A stretch of 26,157 nucleotides of DNA, taken from NCBI GenBank assembly GCA_050186055.1, contig JBFWYV010000030.1, forward strand, positions 1-26,157, written 5' to 3'. How positions within the stretch are numbered: the first letter of the stretch is position 1; the number at the start of each line of letters is the position of its first letter. A program made the translations under genes and the position numbers. Positions 15,565 through 23,030 of the stretch are shown here, piece after piece. Source of the DNA: CAMDPA01 sp050186055. Its GTDB lineage: Bacteria > Pseudomonadota > Alphaproteobacteria > Rhizobiales > Hyphomicrobiaceae. The notes under the pieces were generated by a model. It saw nothing but the letters and a program-made list of their open reading frames with translations, did not search any database and was not told where the DNA came from.

Positions 15565-16902
15565 TCAGCACTTGCTCGATACAGGACCGAGCTCGCCGCC
15601 GAAGATCTTCGCGTCGTAGGTGACCGTCTCGGTCGGCACCTCCTTCACGACCTGAAGGAGATCGAACTTGTCACGCGGCTTCGGCTTGCCCTGCACGACC
15701 AGCACAGGCTTGAAACATTGATGGTCCTCTGCCCGATAGAGCGTCGGGCCATTGCCGAGCCCATCGAACTTGAAACCCTCGAGCGCTTTGACGACGCCTT
15801 CAGGATGGAACGTGCCGGCCATCTGGCAGGCGTTGGCATAGAGGAGGGCCTGGACGTATCCGGTGTGAGCCGCCTGGGAAGGCGGCGAACCGTACTCAGC
15901 ACCGAAGGACTTCGTGAAAGCCTTGGTTCCTTCATCGGAAAGCTGCCAGTCCCAGTTGGCTGTTCCGTATATGCCCTTGATGGCATCGCCGGCGCCCTGA
16001 GCCATCAGCTCCGAGAAGAGCGGCACGACAATCTCGAAGTTCTTGCCGTTGGCCTGCTTCTCGCGCAAGCCGAACTGGACGGCCTGCCGAAGCGAGTTCA
16101 CCATGTCATTGCCATAGTGGTTGAGGATCAGCACGTCGGCGCCCGAGTTGAGCACCGGTGTCAGGTATTGCGAAAAGTCGGCGGCGCCCAGCGGCGTGCG
16201 GACGGCCTTCACAGTCTTCCAACCGAGCTTTTCGGTCGCGTCCTTGATCGATTCCTCCTGCGTCCATCCCCAGGTATAGTCGGCGGTCAGATGATACGCG
16301 CGACGCTCCTTGCCGTAGGCTTCACCCAAGACCGGGGCGATCGCCGTACCGGACATGTACGCATTGAAGAAGTGCCGGAAGCCGTTCCTCTTCTTGTCCT
16401 TGCCCGTCGTATCGTTCGAGTGTGTCAGGCCGGCCATGAAGATCACGCCCTTGTCCTGGCACAGCGACTGGACCGCGACGGCGACGCCGGACGATGAGCC
16501 GCCGCTGATCATGATTGCCTTGTCACGCTCGATCATGCGCGTCGCCGAAGCACGCGCGGCGTCCGACTTCGTCTGTGTATCGCCGGTAACGAACTCGACT
16601 TTCTTGCCGAGGATGCCATTGCCCTTGAGGGCGGAACCCTTGAAGGTCTTCAGCATGCCGCCGTCGCCTTCGCCGTTGATATGCTTCACGGCGAGCTGGT
16701 AGGCCTTGAGCTGGTCCTTGCCTTCTTCGGCATAGGCGCCGGTCTGGGGGCTATTGAAGCCGAACACGACGCTCTTGCCGGTCGGATTGTTGCAAAAATC
16801 CTGGGCCCGGGATGCGCTGGTGAAGATCGTAGGCATGGCGAGGCCGGCGCCGGCCGCGCCCGTGCTCCTGAGGAACGTACGCCGGTTCATTTTGTCGAGC
16901 AT
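15565..16902 (-). CDS. Tat-exported periplasmic substrate-binding protein (LivK/Peripla_BP_6 type)
   Basis: This protein of about 445 aa is the solute receptor of the livHMGF importer. The N-terminus MLDKMNRRTFLRSTGAAG carries a twin-arginine motif (RRTFLRS), then a hydrophobic stretch ending in SRAQ, a likely cleavage site, so it is exported folded through Tat. The mature domain begins SVVFGFNSPQTGAYAEEGKDQ and contains MISGGSSSGVAVAVQSLC, typical of the amide/urea/amino acid binding group. The ATG at 16902 has GGGAGG 8 nt upstream; the ATG at 16908 is too close to it. Several Cys residues, including the last residue, may form disulfides. The ligand is unknown. Divergent to an ScfR-type regulator. 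Confidence 0.9.
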   Translation of the reverse strand: MLDKMNRRTFLRSTGAAGAGLAMPTIFTSASRAQDFCNNPTGKSVVFGFNSPQTGAYAEEGKDQLKAYQLAVKHINGEGDGGMLKTFKGSALKGNGILGKKVEFVTGDTQTKSDAARASATRMIERDKAIMISGGSSSGVAVAVQSLCQDKGVIFMAGLTHSNDTTGKDKKRNGFRHFFNAYMSGTAIAPVLGEAYGKERRAYHLTADYTWGWTQEESIKDATEKLGWKTVKAVRTPLGAADFSQYLTPVLNSGADVLILNHYGNDMVNSLRQAVQFGLREKQANGKNFEIVVPLFSELMAQGAGDAIKGIYGTANWDWQLSDEGTKAFTKSFGAEYGSPPSQAAHTGYVQALLYANACQMAGTFHPEGVVKALEGFKFDGLGNGPTLYRAEDHQCFKPVLVVQGKPKPRDKFDLLQVVKEVPTETVTYDAKIFGGELGPVSSKC

Positions 16903-17019
16903 CCTCATCTCCTCCCAAAGGGTTGTCGGCTCGGGGCCTGGTGGCTTTCAGGCTTCAACCCCTGCAGAGTGCTCGAACTAGTCAATTTTTCAATAGAACA
17001 TTGGTTTAACAAGATTTTT

Positions 17020-17071
17020 TTGTAAAATATTGCATTGTACAAATGCGAATTATGTCACAGATTTACAATGC
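17020..17071. promoter_or_regulatory. Inverted-repeat operator candidate between the liv operon and scfR
   Basis: In the AT-rich 192-nt divergent region, TTGTAAA (17020-17026) faces TTTACAA (17062-17068), and GCATTGTA (17032-17039) faces TACAATGC (17064-17071). TTGTACAA at 17035-17042 is itself a palindrome. The repeats lie 24 nt or more before the regulator ATG, a good place for autoregulation and for control of livK. Confidence 0.5.
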
Positions 17072-17094
17072 ACCGCATTTCTGAGGAAGCGACG

Positions 17095-18555
17095 ATGGCA
17101 AGCAGCAGCCTGTCCGGGCTGAAGATCCGCACTGCGCGCAAGGGTTTGGGCGTGCCACAGAGCGAGCTGGCGCGTCAGGCCGGGATCTCCGCCTCATATC
17201 TCAATCTCATCGAGCAGAACAAAAGGCCGGTGACCGACAGTCTGCTGGATCGCATTGCAGCATGCCTCGGCATGGATCGACGGCTTCTGGAAACCGAGAC
17301 CGAGCAGCGCATCGTCGATGAACTCAATGAGATCTCCGCAGACACCACCGTTGCCTCGCAGGCTGCTCAGCGGGGCGCGACCGAGAAGTTCGTCGGGCAG
17401 TGTCCAGACTGGGCCGGCATCCTGCTCAATGTGTATCGCGCTTATCGCCAGCGGGCCCAGGATGTTCAGGCCCTCGCGGATCGGCTGAACCACGATCCCT
17501 TCCTCGGCGAAAGCGTGCATCGCCTGCTGACAAAGGTGGCGTCCATCCGGTCCGCCGCCGAAATCGTCGATATGGGCGACGGCCTGCCTTCTGCAGACAG
17601 GGATCGCTTCATTGGCATCATAGCCGCGGACAGTGCAGATCTCTCGCGCACCGCTCAATCACTCGTCGAGTTCTTCGAAAATGCCGACGCACGGGTTCGC
17701 GCGGCAACGCCGACTGAGCACGTCGACGGGTTTCTCTTCAGGCGGCAGAATTATTTTCCCGAGCTCGAGTCGTTGGCCGAGCGGCTCGCCGAACACTATG
17801 ACTGCATCGCACCGATATCTCCTCCGGCGGCAGGAGCGAGCGGAATGGGCCCCTTCGTGGCCGCGGAGACCAGCCGCTTCGAAGCCTTGCGCGCGCATGT
17901 TGCCCGGGCTGCGAACGAGCCAATCCGCGCCAATCTGGACGGGGATCATGAACTGGCCGATGCCGATGCCAGCGCTTTGGCGTTCAAGGCCCTCTGCTCA
18001 TACACGACTGCAGCCGTACTGATGCCCTATGCACCATTCTACGAGGCCGCCGAGCGTCATCGTTATGACCTCGATATCCTGACCCGCCTGTTCGGCGTGT
18101 CCTATGAGCAGGCCGCTCATCGCCTGACGACGTTGCGCCGGCCCGGAGCCGAAGGCCCGCGCTTTGCCTTCATGCGCTCCGACCCCTCCGGGTTCATCAC
18201 GAAGCGATTGCCGCTGCCCCAGCTGCCGTTGCCGAGGTTCGGCCACGCTTGCCCCCTTTGGGTCGTGTACGGCGCCTTTCAATCACCTGGAACCACGTCG
18301 CGCGCCTATGGCGCGTTGCCGTCCGGCGAGCAGTTCCTCTTTACGGCGCGCGCCATCGAGAAGCGTCCGACGCGGCCAGGCTTTCCCCGCTCCCTGGTCT
18401 CGATCATGCTCGCCTGCTCGGAACGGGATGCACTGCGTGTTGCAGCCGGAGACGGCCTTGACAGAGCCGCCGCCATGGTGCCGCTCGGCACGACATGCCG
18501 GTTGTGTCCGAGGGCCGACTGCGGCTACCGCCAGGAGGCACGGCTGACGGTCTGA
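17095..18555 (+). CDS. XRE-family regulator of the short-chain fatty acyl (ScfR/RamB-like) type
   Basis: This 486-aa cytoplasmic DNA-binding protein has an HTH_3 domain at residues 8-62 (VPQSELARQAGISASYLNLIEQNKRPV). A long middle follows, and the C-terminal ScfR (former DUF2083) domain has RYDLDILTRLFGVSYEQAAHRLTTLRRPG. The end is TTCRLCPRADCGYRQ with C468, C471 and C476. The IrrE-like metalloprotease HExxH that many relatives carry is not visible. Known members (RamB, PrpC regulators) control acetate, propionate and glyoxylate genes in response to acyl-CoA. The ATG at 17095 has GAGGAAG upstream; earlier ATGs at 17068 and 17035 lack one. Divergent from livK and followed by the receiver-kinase genes. 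Confidence 0.88.
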   Translation: MASSSLSGLKIRTARKGLGVPQSELARQAGISASYLNLIEQNKRPVTDSLLDRIAACLGMDRRLLETETEQRIVDELNEISADTTVASQAAQRGATEKFVGQCPDWAGILLNVYRAYRQRAQDVQALADRLNHDPFLGESVHRLLTKVASIRSAAEIVDMGDGLPSADRDRFIGIIAADSADLSRTAQSLVEFFENADARVRAATPTEHVDGFLFRRQNYFPELESLAERLAEHYDCIAPISPPAAGASGMGPFVAAETSRFEALRAHVARAANEPIRANLDGDHELADADASALAFKALCSYTTAAVLMPYAPFYEAAERHRYDLDILTRLFGVSYEQAAHRLTTLRRPGAEGPRFAFMRSDPSGFITKRLPLPQLPLPRFGHACPLWVVYGAFQSPGTTSRAYGALPSGEQFLFTARAIEKRPTRPGFPRSLVSIMLACSERDALRVAAGDGLDRAAAMVPLGTTCRLCPRADCGYRQEARLTV

Positions 18556-18623
18556 TACTCCGACTCATGGCTAGTTTTGTGTCGGACGAAGTTGGGATAA
18601 ATTCTGAGTCAAAATGCCAAACC

Positions 18624-18645
18624 GTACGGAAAGAGCGATCCGTAC
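18624..18645. promoter_or_regulatory. Inverted repeat GTACGGA-N8-TCCGTAC upstream of the receiver gene
   Basis: A perfect 7-bp inverted repeat with an 8-nt spacer lies in the 125-nt gap after scfR, ending 35 nt before the TTG start of the receiver. It could be an operator for the sensor genes or a weak attenuator stem. Confidence 0.4.
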
Positions 18646-18680
18646 CAAATAATAGAGAAGCCTTTAGGGAGGCATCAGCA

Positions 18681-19055
18681 TTGGCACGGGCCAGAATCCT
18701 GATCGCCGAGGACGAGCCGAACATCGTCGAGTCGCTCAGCTATATTCTCCAGCGGGCAAATTTTGATGTCGAGAGCACGACCAATGGTACGGATGCTCTC
18801 GACCGCCTGCGCCGATCCAGCTTTTCAGCCCTCATACTCGATCTCATGATGCCTGGTATGAACGGCTTCGATGTCCTTCGCGCCGTTCGGGCAGACCGGA
18901 AACTCGCGACGCTTCCAGTCATCGTCCTGACGGCCAAGGGTCAGGCGCGAGATCGCAAGGTTGCGGAAGAAGGTGGCGCCAGCGCCTTCATCACCAAGCC
19001 TTTCTCCAATGCCGAGGTCGTCGAGGAAGTTCGGCGATTGACGGGAGATGTCTGA
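18681..19055 (+). CDS. Stand-alone response regulator receiver
   Basis: This 124-aa protein has a single CheY-like receiver and no output domain. Acidic pocket E10, D11, E12 (IAEDEPN); phosphorylation site D54 (LILDLMMPGMNGFD); T84 (VIVLTAKG); K106 (FITKPFS). The start is TTG at 18681 with GGGAGG 8 nt upstream; the family begins ARILIAEDEPN. The stop lies inside the next gene by 8 nt, and the kinase follows, so these three genes form an operon. CrbR, the usual partner of CrbS-like kinases, carries a LuxR-type output domain, which is absent here. The target is therefore unknown, perhaps protein-protein signalling. Confidence 0.9.
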   Translation: MARARILIAEDEPNIVESLSYILQRANFDVESTTNGTDALDRLRRSSFSALILDLMMPGMNGFDVLRAVRADRKLATLPVIVLTAKGQARDRKVAEEGGASAFITKPFSNAEVVEEVRRLTGDV

Positions 19056-19314
19056 GCAAGCCCCATCAGAAAGCCGGACAGCGCGCGCCCGTCGCGTGAG
19101 AGACTTTGCGAGCATCGTTCCGTTCGTCGCCGCGCTCCTGTTTCTCCCCCCGGTGATACTGGTCTTCTCTGCTCCCGTTACTCTGTCCGGCATCCCCCTG
19201 ATCGTTGTCTATCTCTACGGCACGTGGGCAGCGCTTGTGCTTGCCGCCTTTCTCGTGGTGCAATACGTCGATCAGGACAACGGAGGCACGGCAGAAGAAA
19301 GCGACGGCACGTAA
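19048..19314 (+). CDS. 88-aa two-helix membrane protein, symporter small-subunit-like
   Basis: This product has two membrane helices: about residues 22-42 (SIVPFVAALLFLPPVILVF) and 52-72 (LIVVYLYGTWAALVLAAFLV). N-terminal residues are basic and the C-terminus is acidic (DQDNGGTAEESDG). The pattern PFVAALLFLPPVILVF, then GIPL and a second helix, recalls small subunits (DUF3311 or DUF4212 type) of sodium/solute symporters. The gene overlaps the receiver by 8 nt and the kinase by one base (TAATG), so all three are translationally coupled. It may pair with the symporter domain of the kinase. The match is by shape, not by a proven family. Confidence 0.75.
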   Translation: MSEQAPSESRTARARRVRDFASIVPFVAALLFLPPVILVFSAPVTLSGIPLIVVYLYGTWAALVLAAFLVVQYVDQDNGGTAEESDGT

Positions 19315-21998
19315 TGCTCGGCGCTGACATCGTCATTGCCGTATGCTTGGCGTATGTCGCACTGCTGTTCGCCGTGGCCTTCATCGGCGATCGGCAGGCA
19401 CAGAGAAAAGCCGGAGGCTGGTTGTCCTCCCCGTTGGTCTATACGCTTTCTATTTCGATCTACTGCACTTCATGGACATTCTTCGGCGCCGTCGGATCCG
19501 CAGCGCGCAATGGCCTCGAGTTCCTGACGATCTATCTCGGCCCCACCATCATTTTTATCGGATGGTGGTTGCTGCTGCGCAAGATGGTGACCGTCGGGCG
19601 CACCCAGGGCACGACATCGATCGCCGATTTCATCTCCTCTCGCTTCGGTAAGAGCTCGGCGCTCGGGGCCCTCGTCACGCTCATCGCCGTCATCGCTTCA
19701 ATTCCCTATATTGCGCTGCAGCTCAAGGCGCTGATGGATGGATTTCAGATCCTGACCTACCAGGGAGGATCGATCACTGCGGCGAACGCGCCGATCGTGC
19801 CGGACTATTCCCTCGCCGTCTGGATCGCTGCCGGACTGAGCGTATTCGCAATCATCTTCGGGGTGCGCAATATCGACGTGAACGAGCGGCACCACGGGGT
19901 GGTGGCGGCAATTGCGCTCGAGGCCGTCGTCAAGCTTGCGGCAATGATCTTTCTCGGGCTGTGGGTGCTAAGCCTCACGAAAGGCGATCTGGCCACGATG
20001 TTCGCCAATATGCCGGACAACCTGCTCGATCCTGCCGAAACCTTCGGATCACGCTGGCTGGCGCTGCTGATACTCGCCGGCGCCGCGGTCATCTGCCTCC
20101 CACGTCAGTTTCAGGTCACGGTTGTCGAGAACTCGACGGACAGTCAATTGCGCACGGCTTCGTGGCTGTTCCCGCTTTATCTTCTGATGTTGTGTCTTTT
20201 TGTGCTGCCTATTGCAGCCGTCGGCCTCCAGAGGCTGCCCGCCGGATCCGACCCGGATCTGTTCGTTCTGACGCTCCCGATCGGCGAGAATCAATATGCG
20301 CTGGCGCTACTCGCCTATCTTGGCGGGTTCTCGTCGGCGACGTCGATGGTCATCGTGTCGTCGATCGCACTCTCGACAATGATCTCGAACCATATCGTGA
20401 CGCCGCTCGCGCTGCGCTTCTCGTTGCTTCCGCAATCGGGATCCCTCAGTATGCGGCAGTTCATTCTCGTCACTCGACGCTGCGCCATCGTGTTCATTCT
20501 GGCGCTCGGACTGCTGTATCTCCGCTGCAGCGCTTCGGATGCACTCGCGGCTATCGGCCTCATTTCATTCTGCGGCGTCGCACAGTTTCTGCCGAGCCTC
20601 GTAGGAGGGCTCTATTGGCGGCATGCAACGGGTGCAGGTGCTTTTGCGGGCCTTGTTGTCGGGTTGAGCGTGTGGCTGTACACGCTCTTTCTCCCGAGCT
20701 TCGGCGGCAACTGGCTGATGTCGGCAGAAATACTCACGCAAGGGCCGTTCGGCATAACCTGGCTCAGGCCGCACGCGTTATTCTTGCTGAAGGAATTCGA
20801 CCCACTCGTTCAGGCTCTCTTCTGGTCGCTCTCCCTCAATGTCGCGACATTCGTTGCGATCTCTCTCCTGTCGGAACCGACACCGCTCGATCGCGTCCAA
20901 TCGGCCCTGTTCGTGGACGTGTTTCGCCGTCAGACGGAAGGCGAGCAGCGCGTCATTCGCCGCGCGGCGAGCGTGGCGGATCTCCGGCGTATCAGCGATC
21001 GTATTCTAGGACCGGCAGAAACACTGGAACTCCTTGGAAGCGGCAGAGGCCTCGGGGCTATGGCCAGCGACGAGCTGATCTCGCAGTTGGAACAGCGCCT
21101 CGCCGCGCACGTCGGCGCAGCCTCCGCGCGGGCGCTGATTTCGCAGGTCGTCTCCAATGAAACCATAAGCGTGGAAGAGCTAAAGCGACTGGCAGGAGAA
21201 ACGGAGCAGATCCGCGCATACTCGGCGGAACTCGAGCGAAAGTCCCAGCAATTGGAGAAGACAGCCGCAGAACTCGCCTCAGCCAACGAGCGCTTGCGCG
21301 AGATCGACCGGCAGAAGGACGAGTTTCTCAGTCAGGTCAGTCATGAGGTGCGCACGCCCATGACCTCCATCCGCTCGTTCAGCGACATTCTGCTGAGCGA
21401 CAAGGCGATCAACAGCGATCGCCGCCAGCGCTTTCTCAGCATCATTCAGGCGGAAAGCATACGTCTGACCCGGCTGCTCGACAGCATTCTGGAGCCCAGC
21501 CGTCAGCGCGAACTGGAGACCGCGGGGAATGACACGCTCCTCGATCCAGAATCCGCTCTCCAGCAAGCATTGGAGAGCTGCGAAGCTCTGGCTTACTCGG
21601 CGAACGTTACGCTGCATCAGGAGCGTTGCGCGGCGGCCGTCAACGTGAGGGGGAATTCAGATCGCCTGGCGCAGGTCTTCATCAATCTCATCTCCAATGC
21701 CATCAAATACAATACAGCTCCCGATCCCGTCGTGACGGTATCGAGTTACTGCGACGCTCATTGGTACGAGGTCCGGGTGACCGACAACGGCCAGGGCATA
21801 CCTGAAGGTGATCGCGAGCGCATATTTTCCAAATTCGAACGTGGCTCTGCCGAACGGCATGGCGGCGTGGGGCTCGGCTTGGCAATCGCACGCCAGATCG
21901 TTCAACACCTCGGCGGTCAGCTATTCCTCGATGCGGAGTGCTCCGTTGGCGCATCTTTTGTTATTCGATTACCGATCGAGCTCGGCAAAGGTCCATAG
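19314..21998 (+). CDS. CrbS-like sodium/solute symporter-histidine kinase (SSS-STAC-HK)
   Basis: This 894-aa membrane sensor kinase has a sodium/solute symporter domain at residues 5-510, with motifs SISIYCTSWTFFGAVGSAARNG and GRTQGTTSIADFISSRFGKS. About residues 545-620 look like the STAC domain (QLEQRLAAHVGAASARALI). A coiled coil (YSAELERKSQQLEKTAAEL) leads into HisKA with phosphorylated H677 (SQVSHEVRTPM). The ATPase has an N box at N795 (NLISNAIKYN), G1 at D824 (DNGQGIP) and G2 near 851 (GGVGLGLAIA). Transporter and kinase both look intact. Relatives (CrbS) control acetate use through acs. The start at 19314 overlaps the previous stop as TAATG. Confidence 0.93.
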   Translation: MLGADIVIAVCLAYVALLFAVAFIGDRQAQRKAGGWLSSPLVYTLSISIYCTSWTFFGAVGSAARNGLEFLTIYLGPTIIFIGWWLLLRKMVTVGRTQGTTSIADFISSRFGKSSALGALVTLIAVIASIPYIALQLKALMDGFQILTYQGGSITAANAPIVPDYSLAVWIAAGLSVFAIIFGVRNIDVNERHHGVVAAIALEAVVKLAAMIFLGLWVLSLTKGDLATMFANMPDNLLDPAETFGSRWLALLILAGAAVICLPRQFQVTVVENSTDSQLRTASWLFPLYLLMLCLFVLPIAAVGLQRLPAGSDPDLFVLTLPIGENQYALALLAYLGGFSSATSMVIVSSIALSTMISNHIVTPLALRFSLLPQSGSLSMRQFILVTRRCAIVFILALGLLYLRCSASDALAAIGLISFCGVAQFLPSLVGGLYWRHATGAGAFAGLVVGLSVWLYTLFLPSFGGNWLMSAEILTQGPFGITWLRPHALFLLKEFDPLVQALFWSLSLNVATFVAISLLSEPTPLDRVQSALFVDVFRRQTEGEQRVIRRAASVADLRRISDRILGPAETLELLGSGRGLGAMASDELISQLEQRLAAHVGAASARALISQVVSNETISVEELKRLAGETEQIRAYSAELERKSQQLEKTAAELASANERLREIDRQKDEFLSQVSHEVRTPMTSIRSFSDILLSDKAINSDRRQRFLSIIQAESIRLTRLLDSILEPSRQRELETAGNDTLLDPESALQQALESCEALAYSANVTLHQERCAAAVNVRGNSDRLAQVFINLISNAIKYNTAPDPVVTVSSYCDAHWYEVRVTDNGQGIPEGDRERIFSKFERGSAERHGGVGLGLAIARQIVQHLGGQLFLDAECSVGASFVIRLPIELGKGP

Positions 21999-22000
21999 AG

Positions 22001-22045
22001 CGCATGCTGTACCGGCGACTGCCGCCTCGATCCGGTCGCATTGCG
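22001..22045. terminator. Candidate bidirectional terminator between the kinase gene and nsrR
   Basis: CGC-ATGC, ACCGG, a 16-nt loop, CCGGT, GCAT and GCG pair in order with small internal bulges. The structure fills exactly the space between the kinase stop (21998) and the nsrR stop (22046), where both transcripts converge. No long U-run. Confidence 0.45.
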
Positions 22046-22483
22046 TTATCTCTCCTCGATGTTGAGCACCCGACGAAATTCCCTCGGTTTCGGTGCGATG
22101 CTGGCGAGGGTGTGCCGATCGAGCTCAGACAGGAATGCGGCGAGCGCGTGACGCAGCACTGCCGGCAATCGGCAGCAGCCGTGGATGATGCACTCGTTGT
22201 CGCAGGAGAAGCATTCGACCAGCGCGAAATCAGGCTCCGTTGCTCGCACGACGTCACCGAGGCGGATGGCCTCCGCCGGCCGCGCGAGCGTGACACCGCC
22301 GACACGGCCGCGCACGGCTTTGAGGTATCCGGCGCGGGAGAGCGCGTTCACGACCTTCATCAGATGGGTCCGGGAGATCCGGTACGCCGCCGCCATCTCC
22401 TCGATCGTCACGAGGCGGTCGTCGGCGGCGTGCGCGTACATGAGCACGCGGAGTGCGAAGTCGGAGAACCGTGTCAACTGCAT
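22046..22483 (-). CDS. nsrR: Rrf2-family nitric-oxide-sensing repressor NsrR
   Basis: This 145-aa cytoplasmic repressor binds a [4Fe-4S] cluster and leaves DNA when NO attacks it. The N-terminus MQLTRFSDFALRVLMYAH is typical of NsrR. The winged helix covers residues 25-60 (MAAAYRISRTHLMKVVNALSRAGYL). Cluster ligands are in ECFSCDNECIIHGCCRL: C91, C98 and C104 (or C103) fit the NsrR pattern, with extra C94. The tail LDRHTLASIA is also typical. ATG at 22483. The gene is divergent from a membrane protein, ferredoxin and globin, and a matching operator lies between. IscR and RirA were considered, but the cysteine spacing and the operator favour NsrR. Confidence 0.9.
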   Translation of the reverse strand: MQLTRFSDFALRVLMYAHAADDRLVTIEEMAAAYRISRTHLMKVVNALSRAGYLKAVRGRVGGVTLARPAEAIRLGDVVRATEPDFALVECFSCDNECIIHGCCRLPAVLRHALAAFLSELDRHTLASIAPKPREFRRVLNIEER

Positions 22484-22505
22484 GAGAGCCTGCGACGTTT
22501 GTGAA

Positions 22506-22528
22506 TAGATTCATTCTTGACATATCTT
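22506..22528. promoter_or_regulatory. Second, weaker NsrR-like site overlapping a TTGACA box
   Basis: TAGATTCATTC and TGACATATCTT around a central T give about 14 of 22 matches to the known NsrR consensus. It overlaps TTGACA at 22517-22522, a good -35 hexamer for the rightward operon, although no good -10 follows at 17 nt. Centre 45 bp from the strong site. Confidence 0.35.
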
Positions 22529-22550
22529 TTTGGAAGGAACAACCTTCTAA

Positions 22551-22573
22551 AAGATATATTTCAAATGCCTCTT
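22551..22573. promoter_or_regulatory. NsrR operator, near-consensus
   Basis: AAGATATATTT, a central C, and AAATGCCTCTT form an 11+1+11 dyad. The known NsrR consensus halves are AAGATGCATTT and AAATGCATCTT; 19 of 22 half-site positions agree. It lies 12 nt before the ATG of the 3-helix membrane protein and 67 nt from the nsrR ATG, so it could control both directions. Confidence 0.75.
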
Positions 22574-22585
22574 ATGAGGAGCGTC

Positions 22586-23023
22586 ATGCAGCTAAAGCAC
22601 GTGTCCGAGCCGTTGGTTGCCGAAAACCCAACAAACCCAGCCGAGCCCGATTCAATTGGGGCGGAAGACTACGACGATGGCCTGTTGCAGACTGCCATTC
22701 CGATCATGATCGCCGCCTACGGCGTAGCGCTCGGAATCGCAACATTCACCTTCTGGCGAAGCGGCGAAGCGCTGCTCTCCCTCGCGATCTGCATGGTGTA
22801 CGTCGTCATGTTCTTCGGCGTTCCGATCGTTATGGCGCGCATTCGCAATGCCCGCGATGCCCGTTGGAAGCGTCGTCATCCAGCGGCGAACAAGGACAGG
22901 GTCAATGTGTTCAGTGGCACGCTGGGGCGAACCGAGGCGCTGTTGCAGATCATAATCGTTCCACTTGGCGTAGCGGTCGCCTTCGCCGCATTCGCCGTGA
23001 TCTGGCTCAACGTCGGTCCGTGA
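22586..23023 (+). CDS. Three-helix membrane protein of unknown function, first gene after the NsrR operator
   Basis: This 145-aa inner-membrane protein has a polar N-terminus rich in Glu, Asp and Pro (residues 1-33). Helices are at about 35-58 (LLQTAIPIMIAAYGVALGIATF), 61-85 (ALLSLAICMVYVVMFFGVPIVM) and 119-142 (LLQIIIVPLGVAVAFAAFAVIW), with a basic loop (RIRNARDARWKRRHP) between the second and third. No His or Cys pattern of a haem or copper protein is seen in the helices. The ATG at 22586 has GAGGAG just upstream; ATGs at 22574 and 22565 are in frame but lie within or against the operator. It is followed after 7 nt by fdxA. I do not recognise a family. Context implies a role in the NO response. 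Confidence 0.8.
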   Translation: MQLKHVSEPLVAENPTNPAEPDSIGAEDYDDGLLQTAIPIMIAAYGVALGIATFTFWRSGEALLSLAICMVYVVMFFGVPIVMARIRNARDARWKRRHPAANKDRVNVFSGTLGRTEALLQIIIVPLGVAVAFAAFAVIWLNVGP

Positions 23024-23030
23024 GTGCCAT

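Noticed and set aside
14591..15619. 342-aa plus-strand open frame opposite livH, and 288 aa at 11709-12575 opposite livF
   Set aside because: Both are antisense to genes with complete family motifs; the composition (many Asp, His, Arg and Gln) is that of a shadow frame.
22046..22483. IscR or RirA in place of NsrR
   Set aside because: The cysteine spacing in ECFSCDNECIIHGCCRL and the AAGATNNATTT-type operator fit NsrR, and the neighbours are NO-related.
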